The position numbers and the translations under genes were made by a program. Shown piece after piece: positions 1 to 10,801 of a stretch of 64,000 bases of DNA. How positions within the stretch are numbered: position 1 is the stretch's first letter; the number at the start of each line of letters is the position of its first letter. Under the pieces are notes generated by a model. That model searched no databases, was not told the DNA's origin, and saw only the letters and a list, made by a program, of their open reading frames with translations. Source of the DNA: Epiperipatus broadwayi (taxonomy: Eukaryota > Onychophora > Udeonychophora > Euonychophora > Peripatidae); NCBI GenBank assembly GCA_028023455.1, contig JAQFVV010000022.1, positions 7,583,100 through 7,647,099 of the forward strand, given 5' to 3'.

Positions 1-125
1 AAAGTTCATAGCAGGGAAGATTAAAATGAGATGCTGTTAGTAGGTAGTATTAATATCCGTGTTTGAGTTTTATGAAATGATGAACAGCAACAGCCACCCA
101 ATAAACAGCAAAGTTGCGGGGAGCT

Positions 126-870
126 CTATCCAATTGCAATGGAGTCCCAGGTTTGTGCAGCTGTGAAGGGGTCAGCAGTGCGCATATCTCTATCCCTTTC
201 CTTGTTTAGTATTTGGCAAAATGCTGTGAAAATATTATTCAAGGTCTCAGCCTGGAACACCAGCTTACAGCGCAATGCCCAGATGGAAAAGTTAATTATG
301 GCCGAAAGCCGGATCTCAGAGAATATGCCCTTTTCAATTGCTGTCTTGAGGTTCATTTCAATTTGATTTCTTGTCATGTTTTGTTGAAAATGAGTTCTTA
401 AATTGTTCAAAGTTATGCATTCGAAGAGGAAGTGATCGGTAGTCTCTTCCTGTCTTTGACACAATGTGCAATTAGGGTCAATATCTTGCCCCCTTTTATA
501 GTGGAGGAAGGCATTTGTTGGGAGGGCATGCAGGTTCGATTTCAATAGGAAATCCACGATTTTTGGTGGCAACTTCCAGAGCTTGGTCATCCTTATCATT
601 CGAGGGATGTTGATTGAAAGGCAGCTGGGGATCCTCTGTTTTTGATGGTCAAGAAGATCAAACACTTCCCAATACGCAAGTTTTCTTTGAAATAGGGTTG
701 ATGTTGGTTTGATGTTATCAAAGATAAAGTTGATCTGCTGTTGAAGGAGCAAGGCACGTCCTCTGGGGGGTGGCCGATCAGTAGGTTGAATGTCCTTTTC
801 CGGAAGTGGGCATTGAGCACGTTCATTTTCCTTGAAGATGTTGTAGAGTACATTATGGATGCGTTGTAAG
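126..870 (-). pseudogene. 3' end of a non-LTR retrotransposon ORF2, zinc-binding C-terminal domain
   Basis: This is the C-terminal part of a LINE ORF2 protein, 5'-truncated and on the minus strand. The open stretch from 752 to 126 encodes 208 residues. Near residues 95-111 it has CTLCQRQEETTDHFLFEC, a C-x2-C-x(n)-H-x4-C pattern typical of the zinc-binding domain found after the reverse transcriptase in L1/Tx1- and R1-like elements. The same reading frame can be followed without a start codon up to about 870, so 752 is only the first internal ATG. The reverse transcriptase proper is absent. It ends in a normal stop at 126 with about 120 bases of possible 3' UTR. I infer a dead-on-arrival LINE insertion; the clade is not certain. 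Confidence 0.6.
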
Positions 871-2070
871 TTGAATATAGTTAGCGAGTGTAGTGAGAGA
901 CCATTTAAAGTTTTGGGCTTTTGGAGGATTTATTTTGAGATATTTTTCTACTGCTATAACTTTTCTGTTATTTAAAATTTCAAACTAAAGATCTTGAGAT
1001 TTGAGTTTTGTTGTAAAACATAAACACAACAGTATTCTTATTTAGCTTTGAAAGCTCCATTCAGGAGAAATATATGAAAGATTATATAGCCATTAAAAGC
1101 GAATGTATATAAGTGAATCAGTAACAATTTTCATAGTAATGCTTAATTGCTTTTCAAAAAGTAGCCCTTTTAATTTCCAAACAGAACACAATAGAATATA
1201 TAAGCATTAAAAAACCTGTTTGCTGTGATATTATTAACATTTGTTTGCTGTGATATTTCTAACAGTTGGTGCACATACTAACCTGTTTGCTGTGATATTA
1301 CTAACAGTTGAATGCATTTGGAATATTTAACTAAAATTAAACTTTTCTAAAGACATTCAACACACATATTAGATGATGGAAATAGTCCAATATAAAAATA
1401 CAGCTAGAACACCATCATCACAAACCTTCAGAAAAACATTAAAAAATCTGTTTATAAAATGTTGGTATTACTGCCTGACAAAGTCTGAACCAGCTTCTGA
1501 GTAGATGACAAAATGAATTAAGCAATGGCTCAAGGTTCTTCCTAGGCAACATGAAGTAGATGCATTTCATATATTATCTCTTTCTAGATCTTTTACAATA
1601 ACTTATGATTAAGTTTAAAACTTTCAGACCAGTTTCATTTCAGTCTCTTAATTTATAACATCTGTTTGTTTTCTCCTCCATGTATTTAGCTTCTGTTCCC
1701 TCTTTGTTTTCCCATTTATATCTCTCAATATTGTGTTGGTTTGTCTGAAGTTTTTGAATAAGGGTAAATTTAAGATTCTTATAATTTTATTTTCATTCAG
1801 TTTTTAGAATATTTTAATGTGGTTAGTGTTACTAAACCATGCTATGGTTTTACATTCTAAGTATTTTAGAAAATATGAAAGTGTGTTACCTGCTTGATTA
1901 AGAGAACCAAAAGCAATGTTTTAATTCTGTTTTTAGTTCCTGGGGTTATATGTCCATATATCCAATTTATCAAGCAATAAATGAATGGCTATAAGTTTTT
2001 TGCAAAATTCTTCAACCACTTAAAAATATCCGAATTATATCCTATATATAACATGAAAATGTAAAAAAAA
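871..2070. other. no gene; short dispersed repeat near 1.2 kb
   Basis: AT-rich sequence with no coding signal that I can support. The 16-mer TGTTTGCTGTGATATT occurs three times, at 1217, 1242 and 1284, with uneven spacing of 25 and 42 bases. This suggests decayed tandem duplication. Nothing else is recognised. Confidence 0.5.
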
Positions 2071-2083
2071 TTAAAGTAGCTCA

Positions 2084-2740
2084 TTGCAGAGCAAAGTTCT
2101 TTCCAATAGTCCATCTTTTCTGCACAGGAACCAACAGCTGTATAAGTTGGATGCAGACAGGAAGACAAATTTAATATTATACAGGGGAGACTTATTGAAG
2201 ATGGGGTTCAAACACAGGCTGGTCGACAGAAAGATCATACATTTCAACAATAAAGTAACCAACAATACCCTCAATGTGCATATACACAGCCTGTTGCTGC
2301 CATATATTCCTAATTTACATAATAAATTTTATGAAATATTTAACAGACAGTTTCAACTAACTTTTCATACCCTCCCCCCAGTTCTAACAGATTGCTTAAC
2401 AACACTAAAGATAAATTAGCACTGTCTCAAACACCTCAAGCTGTTTATAATATTGCATGCACTCATGCAAATTGTAAAGCCTCATATTATGGGGAAACCA
2501 AGGCAGCAATAGAAACCAGTTTACAATAACATAAATATGCATATATTAAAGCTCAGGCAGATCCATCACATTATTCAATTTTTGCAATTCATCAAAAAAA
2601 TAACAGGACACCAGTGTGAACCTCAAGATGTCAGCCTGGTCTGCAAAGAAAGGCATGATTTAAAAAGAAAAGTGAAGGATGCCTGCTTCATAGTGGACAC
2701 ATGTTTCACGATCTCAAGAAAATGGAGCAATTAACCTTAA
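2084..2740 (+). pseudogene. Penelope-like element relic: RT C-terminus and GIY-YIG endonuclease
   Basis: Penelope-like elements (PLEs) encode a reverse transcriptase joined to a GIY-YIG endonuclease. Here the 2084-2419 frame resembles the RT thumb and linker of PLEs: basic, with LLLPYIPNLHNKF near residues 70-82. After a frameshift near 2400, the frame from 2443 reads VYNIAC...YYGET (YYGET at 2485-2499), which is the GIY-YIG core with nearby cysteines and a downstream His. It is interrupted by a TAA at 2527. A second frameshift leads into 2537-2734, which has TGHQCEPQDVSLVCKERHDLKRK, the conserved end of the PLE nuclease domain. At least two frameshifts and one stop make it non-functional. 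Its importance lies in context: PLEs are the known hosts of hammerhead ribozymes, which occur repeatedly in this window. Confidence 0.7.
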
Positions 2741-2764
2741 ACTTTGCATAATTGCATATAATTA

Positions 2765-2825
2765 ATTCACTTAGAGCTATGAAGATGAGAGCATGTCTCT
2801 TGAAAGCGCTTGCAGAATAGATAAT
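2765..2825 (+). other. hairpin downstream of the PLE relic, ribozyme-like but degenerate
   Basis: Just after the PLE nuclease relic, CTATGA is followed by a small hairpin (GAGA/TCTC arms) and then GAAAGCG. This order resembles the hammerhead core but the first box does not fit CTGANGA. I treat it as a weak echo of a ribozyme, not as a functional one. Confidence 0.2.
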
Positions 2826-3059
2826 TTTATTTTGTTTTTAAGTATAAAATAGCTTTGCGTTCAGGTGCAATAGCGCTTATATTATTTTACAAGTATATTT
2901 TTATTCTCACGCAAAGTTTTTGTGCTAGATTTGATAGAAATAGTAAAAGAGAATACAGTATTCATTAAATCAATCAACTGTTGAATAATGAGGAAATAAT
3001 ATTTTTCTTTCTAAGATATGTATTGATTTTATCTAAAAATATATTTAATAATTCCTTAC

Positions 3060-4450
3060 ACTTTATTTAATGCAATATATTGTTTTTATATTTAATTCTA
3101 TTTTTTGACTGTTCAGAATTCTTCGTCAGAGCTACAAAATTATTTATATATACATGATTACAGAGAAAAACTATATTATAATTATATATAAAACATACAC
3201 AATTCTTATTTTAATTACAAGTATATAAAGATATTATAATTATATATGATCTTAGATGTATGTTATTTTGCTTTACTTAATAACTATAACGATTTTATTT
3301 TATATTTCTTTATATTTATATATTTTATATTTATATGATTAATTTTATATTTTTTAATTTTCTATAATATAATTATTTAATTTAAACCTATTATGTATTT
3401 AAATCATATATTTCTTAATTTTTGATTTTTTAATTTATATACTTTTTTATTATAAATCCCTTTATATGGTCGAGTGTTGGTAGCTGAAAGGTTCGCTTCC
3501 CAGCCGATGCTTTGACATATAGGGGAAAAAAATTTTTTTATATTTATTTTTTGTAATTAATTCTTTATTTTTACTTCTGTCTCTTCTATTTTTCATTCTC
3601 TTCCTTCTCCTTCTTCTTATTATTATTATAATTATTATTAAATTAATAAAGTTTTTATACTTAAATCTTTATTTAAACTTATAATTTTTTTAATATTTTT
3701 AGTTAAAAAAGTAATATTAATTAAAAAAATTAATAAAATATAAACATAAAATAAATTGGTAATAATAATAAATAAATAAGAATTATGGTGAAGTTATAAA
3801 TTATGCTCTATTGGCTGTCCATATTCCATTCTAATTAAAGTTTATAAAAAAAATTGAGCTATTATATGTGATGTGCAATGTATGCAAAAGGGGCTTGGAA
3901 CAAAATATAATGAATATTGTGACTCCATTGTAGTTACAAAAAATCTAAATGGAGTTATAATATAACGTAAAAATCTTTTTATAAAATGTAAAAGTTTCGA
4001 ACAATTTGACCGCTTGACCGAGAAAGACTAGAAGGTAGGTTTTTTTAAAAATATAAAAATTTTAAAAAAAAATAAAAAATTAAAAATTAAGCAATATATG
4101 ATTTAAATACATATATTTATATTAAATAAAAAAGGTTAATTTAAATAATTATAGAATATAACAATTAAAAAATATAGAATTAAAAAATAATAAATATAAA
4201 ATTGATCATATAAATATAGGATTATAAATATAAAAAAATATAGAATAAAATAATGTATTATAGTTATTAAGTAAAAATATAATTTTAAATCTAATGTAAT
4301 TATAGAACTACAAGTAATATTTTTGTATATTTGTAATTAAAATCAGATTTATGCACGTTTTTAGGCACAATTACATTTTTTTTTTTGTATATTTAAATAT
4401 TTTTGTAGCTCTGATGAAAACTGTTGGGCAGTTAAAATTGTAATGAACAA
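3060..4450. repeat. large AT-rich foldback element
   Basis: The left arm (about 3090-3455) and right arm (about 4040-4450) are reverse complements over several hundred bases with mismatches. Examples are TACTTAATAACTATAA at 3278-3293 against TTATAGTTATTAAGTA at 4258-4273, and GTATTTAAATCATATAT on the left against ATATATGATTTAAATAC on the right. The centre (about 3456-4040) holds a SINE remnant. Near the outer end of each arm lies a CTGANGA box (4411-4417 on plus, 3123-3129 on minus). No coding capacity is seen. It may be a non-autonomous foldback or an inverted pair of retroelement 3' ends. Confidence 0.6.
3469..3537 (+). repeat. tRNA-derived SINE fragment
   Basis: The 3' part resembles the SINE copies at 24.4, 44.0 and 46.1 kb: a B-box-like GGTTCGCTTCCC, then CAGCCGATGCTTTGACATAT, then an A-run. 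The region between the A and B boxes is deleted and the 5' end is degraded. Confidence 0.5.
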
Positions 4451-4955
4451 AAATAAAATTAAACTTAGAAATAATAGGGTACACTGAATAAGGTGCAAAT
4501 GAAATGAGATATTAAATATAATGAAGATTTTAATAGTTAACTTGTTTTAAACTTTAAATAGATATCATTGAATAAATAATTGACTGTTTTGTTGAATCGA
4601 CTAAGGATTATCTATCTGAAAAAGAAAATACTAAGCAACAAAATTTTAAGTTCTACTAGATCTGGATTTGAATCTTAATTCAAGCTTATGACAGATGGAT
4701 GTGCTATTAACAACATCATAAGAGTATCTTTACTTATACATATAGTATAACCTTGATCTATCAATTGTAAAGAATGGAGAACAAGATGACATATATGGGA
4801 ACTCATAATACAGAGATTAAACATTATATATAAAAACAATTTGCATGTAAAGCACAATTGAATTGTTTGCTTTAAGTACATCTCATATTTTATAATTCAA
4901 AATTATTCTCTATCTATTATTTGCAAAATAGCTAAACTTTTTACAATAAATGTAT

Positions 4956-5127
4956 ATAAGTAATATTTACTGAGGCTATAACCTCGATAATATGCGTATA
5001 AAATGTGATAGTAGGGACCTCTTTTCTTCCATAGCATAAGCTTGTAGTTAAAACACCTGTAGAGGTCCCTACTATCGCATTTTATATGCATATTATCGAG
5101 GTTATAGCCTCAGTAAATATTACTTAT
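4956..5127. repeat. hairpin MITE with 67-bp inverted arms
   Basis: Arms 4956-5022 and 5061-5127 are reverse complements with very few mismatches, separated by 38 bases. The ends read ATAAGTAATATTTACTGAGG and its complement. A transcript would form a long hairpin. No coding sequence and no clear target duplication are seen. The close match between arms suggests a young insertion or ongoing correction between arms. Confidence 0.75.
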
Positions 5128-5608
5128 GTAATCAATGTGTGTTTAATAAATTTATAATTACAACTTTAAATAAATGTATATATACATATATATATATATA
5201 TTGTACTGATCACTTTGATATTTTTTTGATCACTGAGGGCAATGATTGAAAAGCTAAAGATGATGATCAATGCTACCAACTAGACCCATAGAGAGAAAGA
5301 CATCTTTAACATTGTTCAGACAATTGAAAAAACACATAGACAAATGACATCCAAAAATAATTGTAAATCATTTTCAAATTTATTAAATCTAAAATATTTA
5401 TCAAACAAAATATGAAAGTTTGACCTAAATTTCTCCACCTGATTTATCAGAGACTGTAAGAAAATATTGTAACATTAAAAACCCTGGAAGATAAGTTCCT
5501 TTTTTCACCTAAGAATTAAAAGGGATCGATAATAGCTTCTTGTCAGTGATTTATATAAACAAATTCCAGTTTCCTTTAGTTAGAAATTTAAAAACAAAAA
5601 GAATGATC

Positions 5609-5861
5609 ACATGATCACTATTTCTAATGCTTGCTCTTAACTGTTATTAAAACAGGTAAAACTCTCTCTATGTATTGCCACTCAGTGCAAGCCAGAATAA
5701 TCAATAGATGCCAGAAGGCTTGTGCATAAAATCCCCATCTAGTGCCTACTCATCCAATATCCCCAGACTAGATTCTGGCTTGTGGCCTTCATCAGTGAAG
5801 AGCCTTTGATTACTCTGGCTTGCACTGAGTGGCAATACATATAGAGAGTTTTGCCTGTTTT
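5609..5861. mobile_element. hammerhead-bearing foldback element, copy A
   Basis: The insertion is bounded by a 13-bp direct duplication, AAAAAGAATGATC, at 5596-5608 and 5862-5874. The paralogous direct repeat has one undisrupted, slightly diverged copy of this site at 9225-9237, so the empty site is visible. The left arm carries the family start (AACTGTTATTAAAACAGG, then the AAACTCTC and GCAAGCCAGA blocks). The right arm is the inverted copy. The centre is deleted, leaving one damaged minus-strand ribozyme motif. Confidence 0.85.
5752..5810 (-). ncRNA. hammerhead ribozyme motif, degenerate
   Basis: Minus strand: a CTGATGA box (complement at 5790-5796), stem II with a GGC...GCC pair and a GAC complement of the cleavage triplet are present. 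The GAAA box reads GAAT, and one half of the outer stem is TTTGAT instead of TTGGAT. It is probably inactive. Confidence 0.6.
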
Positions 5862-7559
5862 AAAAAGAATGATCTTGTAAAAAGTCAATGAACAGTACAA
5901 AATGATCTTTTCCTACAACCCAGCAGAACATAGGGATATAATAGGATATTCCTTTGCCCACAAATACTCATAAAAACCCATATTTAAGACCTTCAAGGTT
6001 GATTCCAACAAAAGAAAAGATTATGTAATCTGAAACATAGAAAAACCAAAATCTCTACTGACTAAGAAAAACAGAACAATACATTCAATAAATCACTAAC
6101 CAAAAGATTTATGGTTTGCAGGAAATGCAAACCAAGATTGTCTAAATTAATTACAATGAAAGAATAAGGGACAGGTGAATTAAAAAGAAAACCACTAATA
6201 TCTACCCAAGAATTTATCAATGGCTAGTAATATAAAAGAGAAAAACACTAAGTCTAAAATATAAACTTGCAATACACTCTCAGAGAAATAAATTTAAAAT
6301 ATGAAATGTTAAAACTAAGACTCCAATACATATAATGAATAAAACAAAATAATTAATGATATTTAAATGATCATATATTTTACTATAGGTGTAGGTTTCC
6401 TTTTAGATTATGCGGAGACTTTAACATAGAGATTTAAACCCTAATTATGATATGAAAATGTGAGTTTACATTTGAGGTATAATGTATCTGTCCAGAAGAT
6501 TTCTTCCAGTGGGATACACAAAGTTTAGGTTTATATATGGTTTCTTATGAAGGTTTTGATTTTCATTTATCTGTTCAGGAATCTGAAGGCAATCTTTGGA
6601 TCAGTTCTGGACTAGGTTTTTAGGTCATGTTCTTGAAGGCACAATTGTGGAGCTCCAGGGTTTTATTTTTGGGTTGATTTAGCACTGCATATTATTATTA
6701 AGGTTCTTTATGGTATTTTCTTCCTCCAGGAGGGAATGTCACTATTCCCAATGTTTTAGCATATACATGTCTTCTATTAGAAAATAGCTAAGCAATTCTT
6801 TCTGAACATGTCAAGCAGCAAATACTATCAGAAGTCAGCAAAAAATTTCAATTCAGCATTCCACATTGAGCAATTAGCAAATATAAATGTTTGAACAGCA
6901 ATCTGAATAAGAATCATAAGAATAAGGAAAAGAATCAGGAGAATAATAACCCAGAACTATTTATGTAAATTGTTATCTCCTGCCCAATATTTAATTAAAA
7001 AGTTTTTACCAGGGATAATCTCTATCTCCCACTTAATCGTAATTTTAAAAAAATCTTACCAGGGCTCTTATCTATTTCAAAATGAATTTTTTAAAAAAAG
7101 TATCAGCTTTTAAAATAAATTACAATCAATAAAATAAACTGATCACAATCAAAACTTATTTTAAATTAAAAATGCTTTTACAATTTCCTCTTTAATTATG
7201 AGTGTTATGGCATGTAGTCTTAATAAATGAAAAAATTAAGCACAAAAAATTTTAAATTCAATTTTCTTTTAAAATCTTTAGAATTGTATATTCTAATTTT
7301 GACATTCCCATTAGTACTTTAGAAGTAAATAAAGCATCTGGTTCAATTGTTCCATCATGCCACAAAAATAAATAAAATAATCATCTATTATTATTACTTT
7401 TTTTAAACATTTAAATCCCCTCTTGAAACCCTGATGAACATTTGCTGTTTTCTATCTATTGAGCTATCCCTATTAATTTATCTTCTAAAAAAACATTTTA
7501 TTTTATTAATTTAACTTTATCTCATTATTCCTATAATCATGTCAACAATTTTTTTAAAA

Positions 7560-8445
7560 GTCTAATTATTATAAATCTAAACACTTTAACCTTTATCAGG
7601 TGGTCCTTCTCTTTTAACTAGCTTTTTGGTATAGGTTCTTTTCTCCCTTTTGTCTTTCCCTGCTTATAATTTTTTGTCTTGTCCCTTTCAAGTTCTGTTT
7701 ATTTTCTATTTGTATACCTGAAAATTCTTTTTTGAAATATTTCACTTTATTATTGATAGTATCAACACTAATAAATGGAAAGAATTAATCTTCTATAGTC
7801 TTTTTGAATGTTTTAAATAAGATTACTCTGTAAGAAACTTCCATTTCTACTTCAAAATCATATTCCCTAATCTTTCTCCTAACTCTTTTCTTTGTTTTAA
7901 ATTCATGTTCAAAATTTTAGTTTCTTTTTTTTTTTGTTTTTAACTTATATCTTTCTTCTATCTCTTGATCTGCACTCTCTAATTTTCCCACCACTATATC
8001 TATCTGTATCCAATATCTGCCCATTCTATCTTATCTGTTTTAACACTATTGGTTTTAATTCATCCCATGTATCTTTTACCATCTCAACTTCCTTTTCTAT
8101 TTCCAGACTTTCTTTAGTCAGATCTTTTTCTATAGTTTCTACAGTCTCCTGATTTTTCTCAACTCTTTCTATTATTTCTTGTCTCATTCCTTTCATTTCA
8201 GCTTTGAACTTTGCCAACATTGCTCTATCTTCTTCCATCATTGATTGCTTTTGTTTAATTTCTTGTCACATTTCTCTCATCTCAGCTTTCATTATATTCA
8301 TCCTTGTTTCATGTCTATCATCATTTTCATCATCATCTGTGTCTCAGTCTCTTCTCTTTCTTTTTTTTACTATTTGTGGATTTTTGAAAGAAATAGGGCT
8401 TTCTTCCGACAGTACCCCTCTATCAATTTCGTCCTTGACTTCCAT
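7560..8445 (-). pseudogene. coiled-coil ORF1/gag-like relic between the direct repeats
   Basis: Read on the minus strand from an ATG at 8445, the sequence starts MEVKDEIDRG and contains a basic KKRKRR-type stretch, then a stop. In another frame it continues as 8241-8026, a 71-residue charged helix (MMEEDRAMLAKFKAEMKG... with Glu/Lys/Met heptads). Further frames remain rich in Lys and Glu down to about 7560. A charged coiled coil fits the N-terminus of a LINE ORF1 or a gag-like protein. At least two frameshifts are present. No RNA-binding or nucleocapsid motif is visible, so the element class is unresolved. It lies in the 1.46 kb between two direct repeats, which may be its LTRs. Confidence 0.45.
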
Positions 8446-8807
8446 TTTCAAAACACAATTAACCCCAATATATCTAGCTTTTATTCTCAATTTAATTTTT
8501 TTATATAACTATTTAATATTTATTTAACACTTTCTTACATAAAAAACAACAACTTTGTTTTATTAAAGAAATCCAAAAGAAAAATGCTATTTGACTGTTT
8601 ATTTAATTATTCATTTGAAAAAAAAATCAAACTCCTTACTCCAAACTGCTCCAACAATACACACAACTAGCACAAACTGATACCTAATACTAACTGTTAC
8701 CTTCCACACCTGAAATATTCCTCAACAGTCTGAACAAAATCTGATATGCATTTTCACTTTGGTAGTGCTAAAATTTTACTTTCCATTGTACCAGTCACAC
8801 GGATCTT

Positions 8808-10723
8808 CTTTTGATCACTGAGGGTATCATTAGGCTACTATCAACCTAGAAAATTTAATTTACAGTGATTGAAAAGTTAACGATGATGATCAATGCTAAC
8901 AGTTAGACCCAGGGAGAGAAAGATATCTTTAACATTATTTAGACAATTGAGGAAAGAACACATAGACAAACAACAGCCAAAAATAATTATAAATCATTTG
9001 CAAATTTATTAAATCTAAAATATTTGTCAAACAAAATATGAAACTTTGACATAAAGTCCTCCACCTGGATTATCAGAGAGTGTATGAGAATATTGTAACA
9101 TTAAACAACACCCTGACTGATAAGTTTGTTTTCTCACCTAAGAATTAAAAGTGATCTATAATATCTTTCTGCCAGTGATTTATATAAACAAATTCCAGTT
9201 TCCTTTAGCTAGAGATTTAAAAACAAAAAGAGCAATCTTGTATGAAAGTCAATAAACAGCGCAGAGCACTTCCTAAAACCCGACAGAACATTGGGACATA
9301 ATAGGATTGTCATTTGCCTGCAAACACCCATAAAGGCCACATTTCAGACTCTCAATGTTGATTCCAACAAAAGAAAAGAAATGATTGTGGTATTATATAA
9401 TCTGAAACATAGGAAATCCAAAATCTCTATTGACTAAGAATACATTCGATAAATTGCTAGCCAAAAGAGATTTACAGTCTACAGGAAACACAAACCAAGA
9501 TTGTCTAAATTAATTATGAAGGAATAATGGACAGGTGAATTAAAAAGAAAACTACTAATATCTGCTCAAGTATTTATCAATGGTTAGTAATATAAAAGAG
9601 AAAAACACTAAGTCTAAAATATAAACTCACAATACACTATCAGTGAAATAAATTTAAAATATGAAATGTTAAAACTAAGAGTCCAATATATATATAATAA
9701 ATAAAACACATAAAATAATTAATGATATTTAAATAATTATATATTTTACTATGGATGCAGGTTTCCTTTTAGATTATGCTGAGACTTTAACATAGAAGTT
9801 TAAATAAAAGATTTAAGCCCTGGTTATATGAAAGTGTGAGTTTATCTTTGAGGTATAAGGTTCTGTCCAGCAGATTTCTTCCAGTGGGATATGCAAAGTT
9901 CAGGTTTATATATGGTTTCTTAAGGTTTTGATTTTCATTTATCTGTTTGGAAGTCTGAAGGCAATCTTTGGGATCAGTTCTGGACTAAGCATTTAGGTCA
10001 TGTTCTTGAAGGTACAATTGTGGAGCTCTGGGGTTTATCTGTGGGTTGATTTAGCACTACATATTATTATTAAGGTTCTTTATGGGATTTTCTGCATCTT
10101 GAAGGAATGGTCATGATTTCCAATGTTTTAGTGAATATACATCTTCTATTAGAAAATAGCTAAGCAATTCTCTCAGAACACAGCAAGCAGCAAATACTAT
10201 CAGCAGTCAGCAAAAAATTCTGATTCAGCATTCCGCATTAAGCAATTAGCATATATAAATGTTTAGCACAGCAATCTGAATAAGAATCATGATAAGAATA
10301 AGAAAAAGAATCAGAATAATAATCCAGAGCTATTTATATAAATTGTTATCTCCTGCCTAATCTTTAATTAAAAAGTTTTGACTAGGCTTAATCTCTATCT
10401 TATCTTAATTGAAAAAAAAATCTGACCAGGACTCTCATCTATTTCAAAATTAATTAAAAAAAATAAGTCTCAGATTTTAAAATAAATTACAATCAACAAA
10501 ATAAAAAGAAACCGATCACAATCAAAACTTATTTTAAATTTAAAATGCTTTTACAATTTCCTCTTTAATTGAGTACATGTTTTATGGCATGTAGTCTTAA
10601 TAAATAAATAAAAATAAAGTACAAAAATTGTTAAATTCAATTTTTTTTTAAATCTTTAGAATTGTATATTCTAATTTTGACTTTTCTGATAGTGCTTTTG
10701 AAACAGATACAGCATCCAGTTCT
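8808..10723. repeat. direct repeat copy 2 (~1.9 kb)
   Basis: Partner of 5222-7347, in the same orientation, with scattered substitutions and small indels. It lacks the ribozyme foldback found in copy 1 and so preserves the pre-insertion site at 9225-9237. Its right end runs into a 40-bp tandem duplication with TA repeats. Confidence 0.7.
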
Positions 10724-10794
10724 ATATATATATATATATATAAATTTGTTAATATCCAGTTCTATATATATATATATATATAAATTTGTTAATA
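10715..10794. repeat. two tandem 40-bp units containing (TA)n
   Basis: TCCAGTTC, a (TA)n run and AAATTTGTTAATA repeat exactly twice with a period of 40 bases. It is a simple local duplication at the edge of direct repeat copy 2. Confidence 0.85.
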
Positions 10795-10801
10795 TCAAGT
10801 A

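Larger units (their letters stand above)
5222..7347. repeat. direct repeat copy 1 (~1.9 kb plus an insertion)
   Basis: This copy is collinear with 8808-10723 over its whole length, from the shared TTGATCACTGAGGG to the shared GTATATTCTAATTTTGAC and the GCATC-GTTC end. Copy 1 carries an extra 253-bp ribozyme foldback at 5609-5861. On the minus strand the unit begins TGAACC and ends GATCA, so it has TG...CA ends like an LTR. The two copies could be the LTRs of a large non-autonomous retroelement read on the minus strand. A simple segmental duplication is the alternative. Confidence 0.7.

Noticed and set aside
1217-1299. CRISPR-like spaced repeats
   Set aside because: Only three short repeats with unequal spacing in a eukaryotic sequence.
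7431-7460. CTGATGA near 7434 (also 20775, 41208 and 46690) as hammerheads
   Set aside because: No stem II, GAAA or cleavage triplet follows at the right distance.
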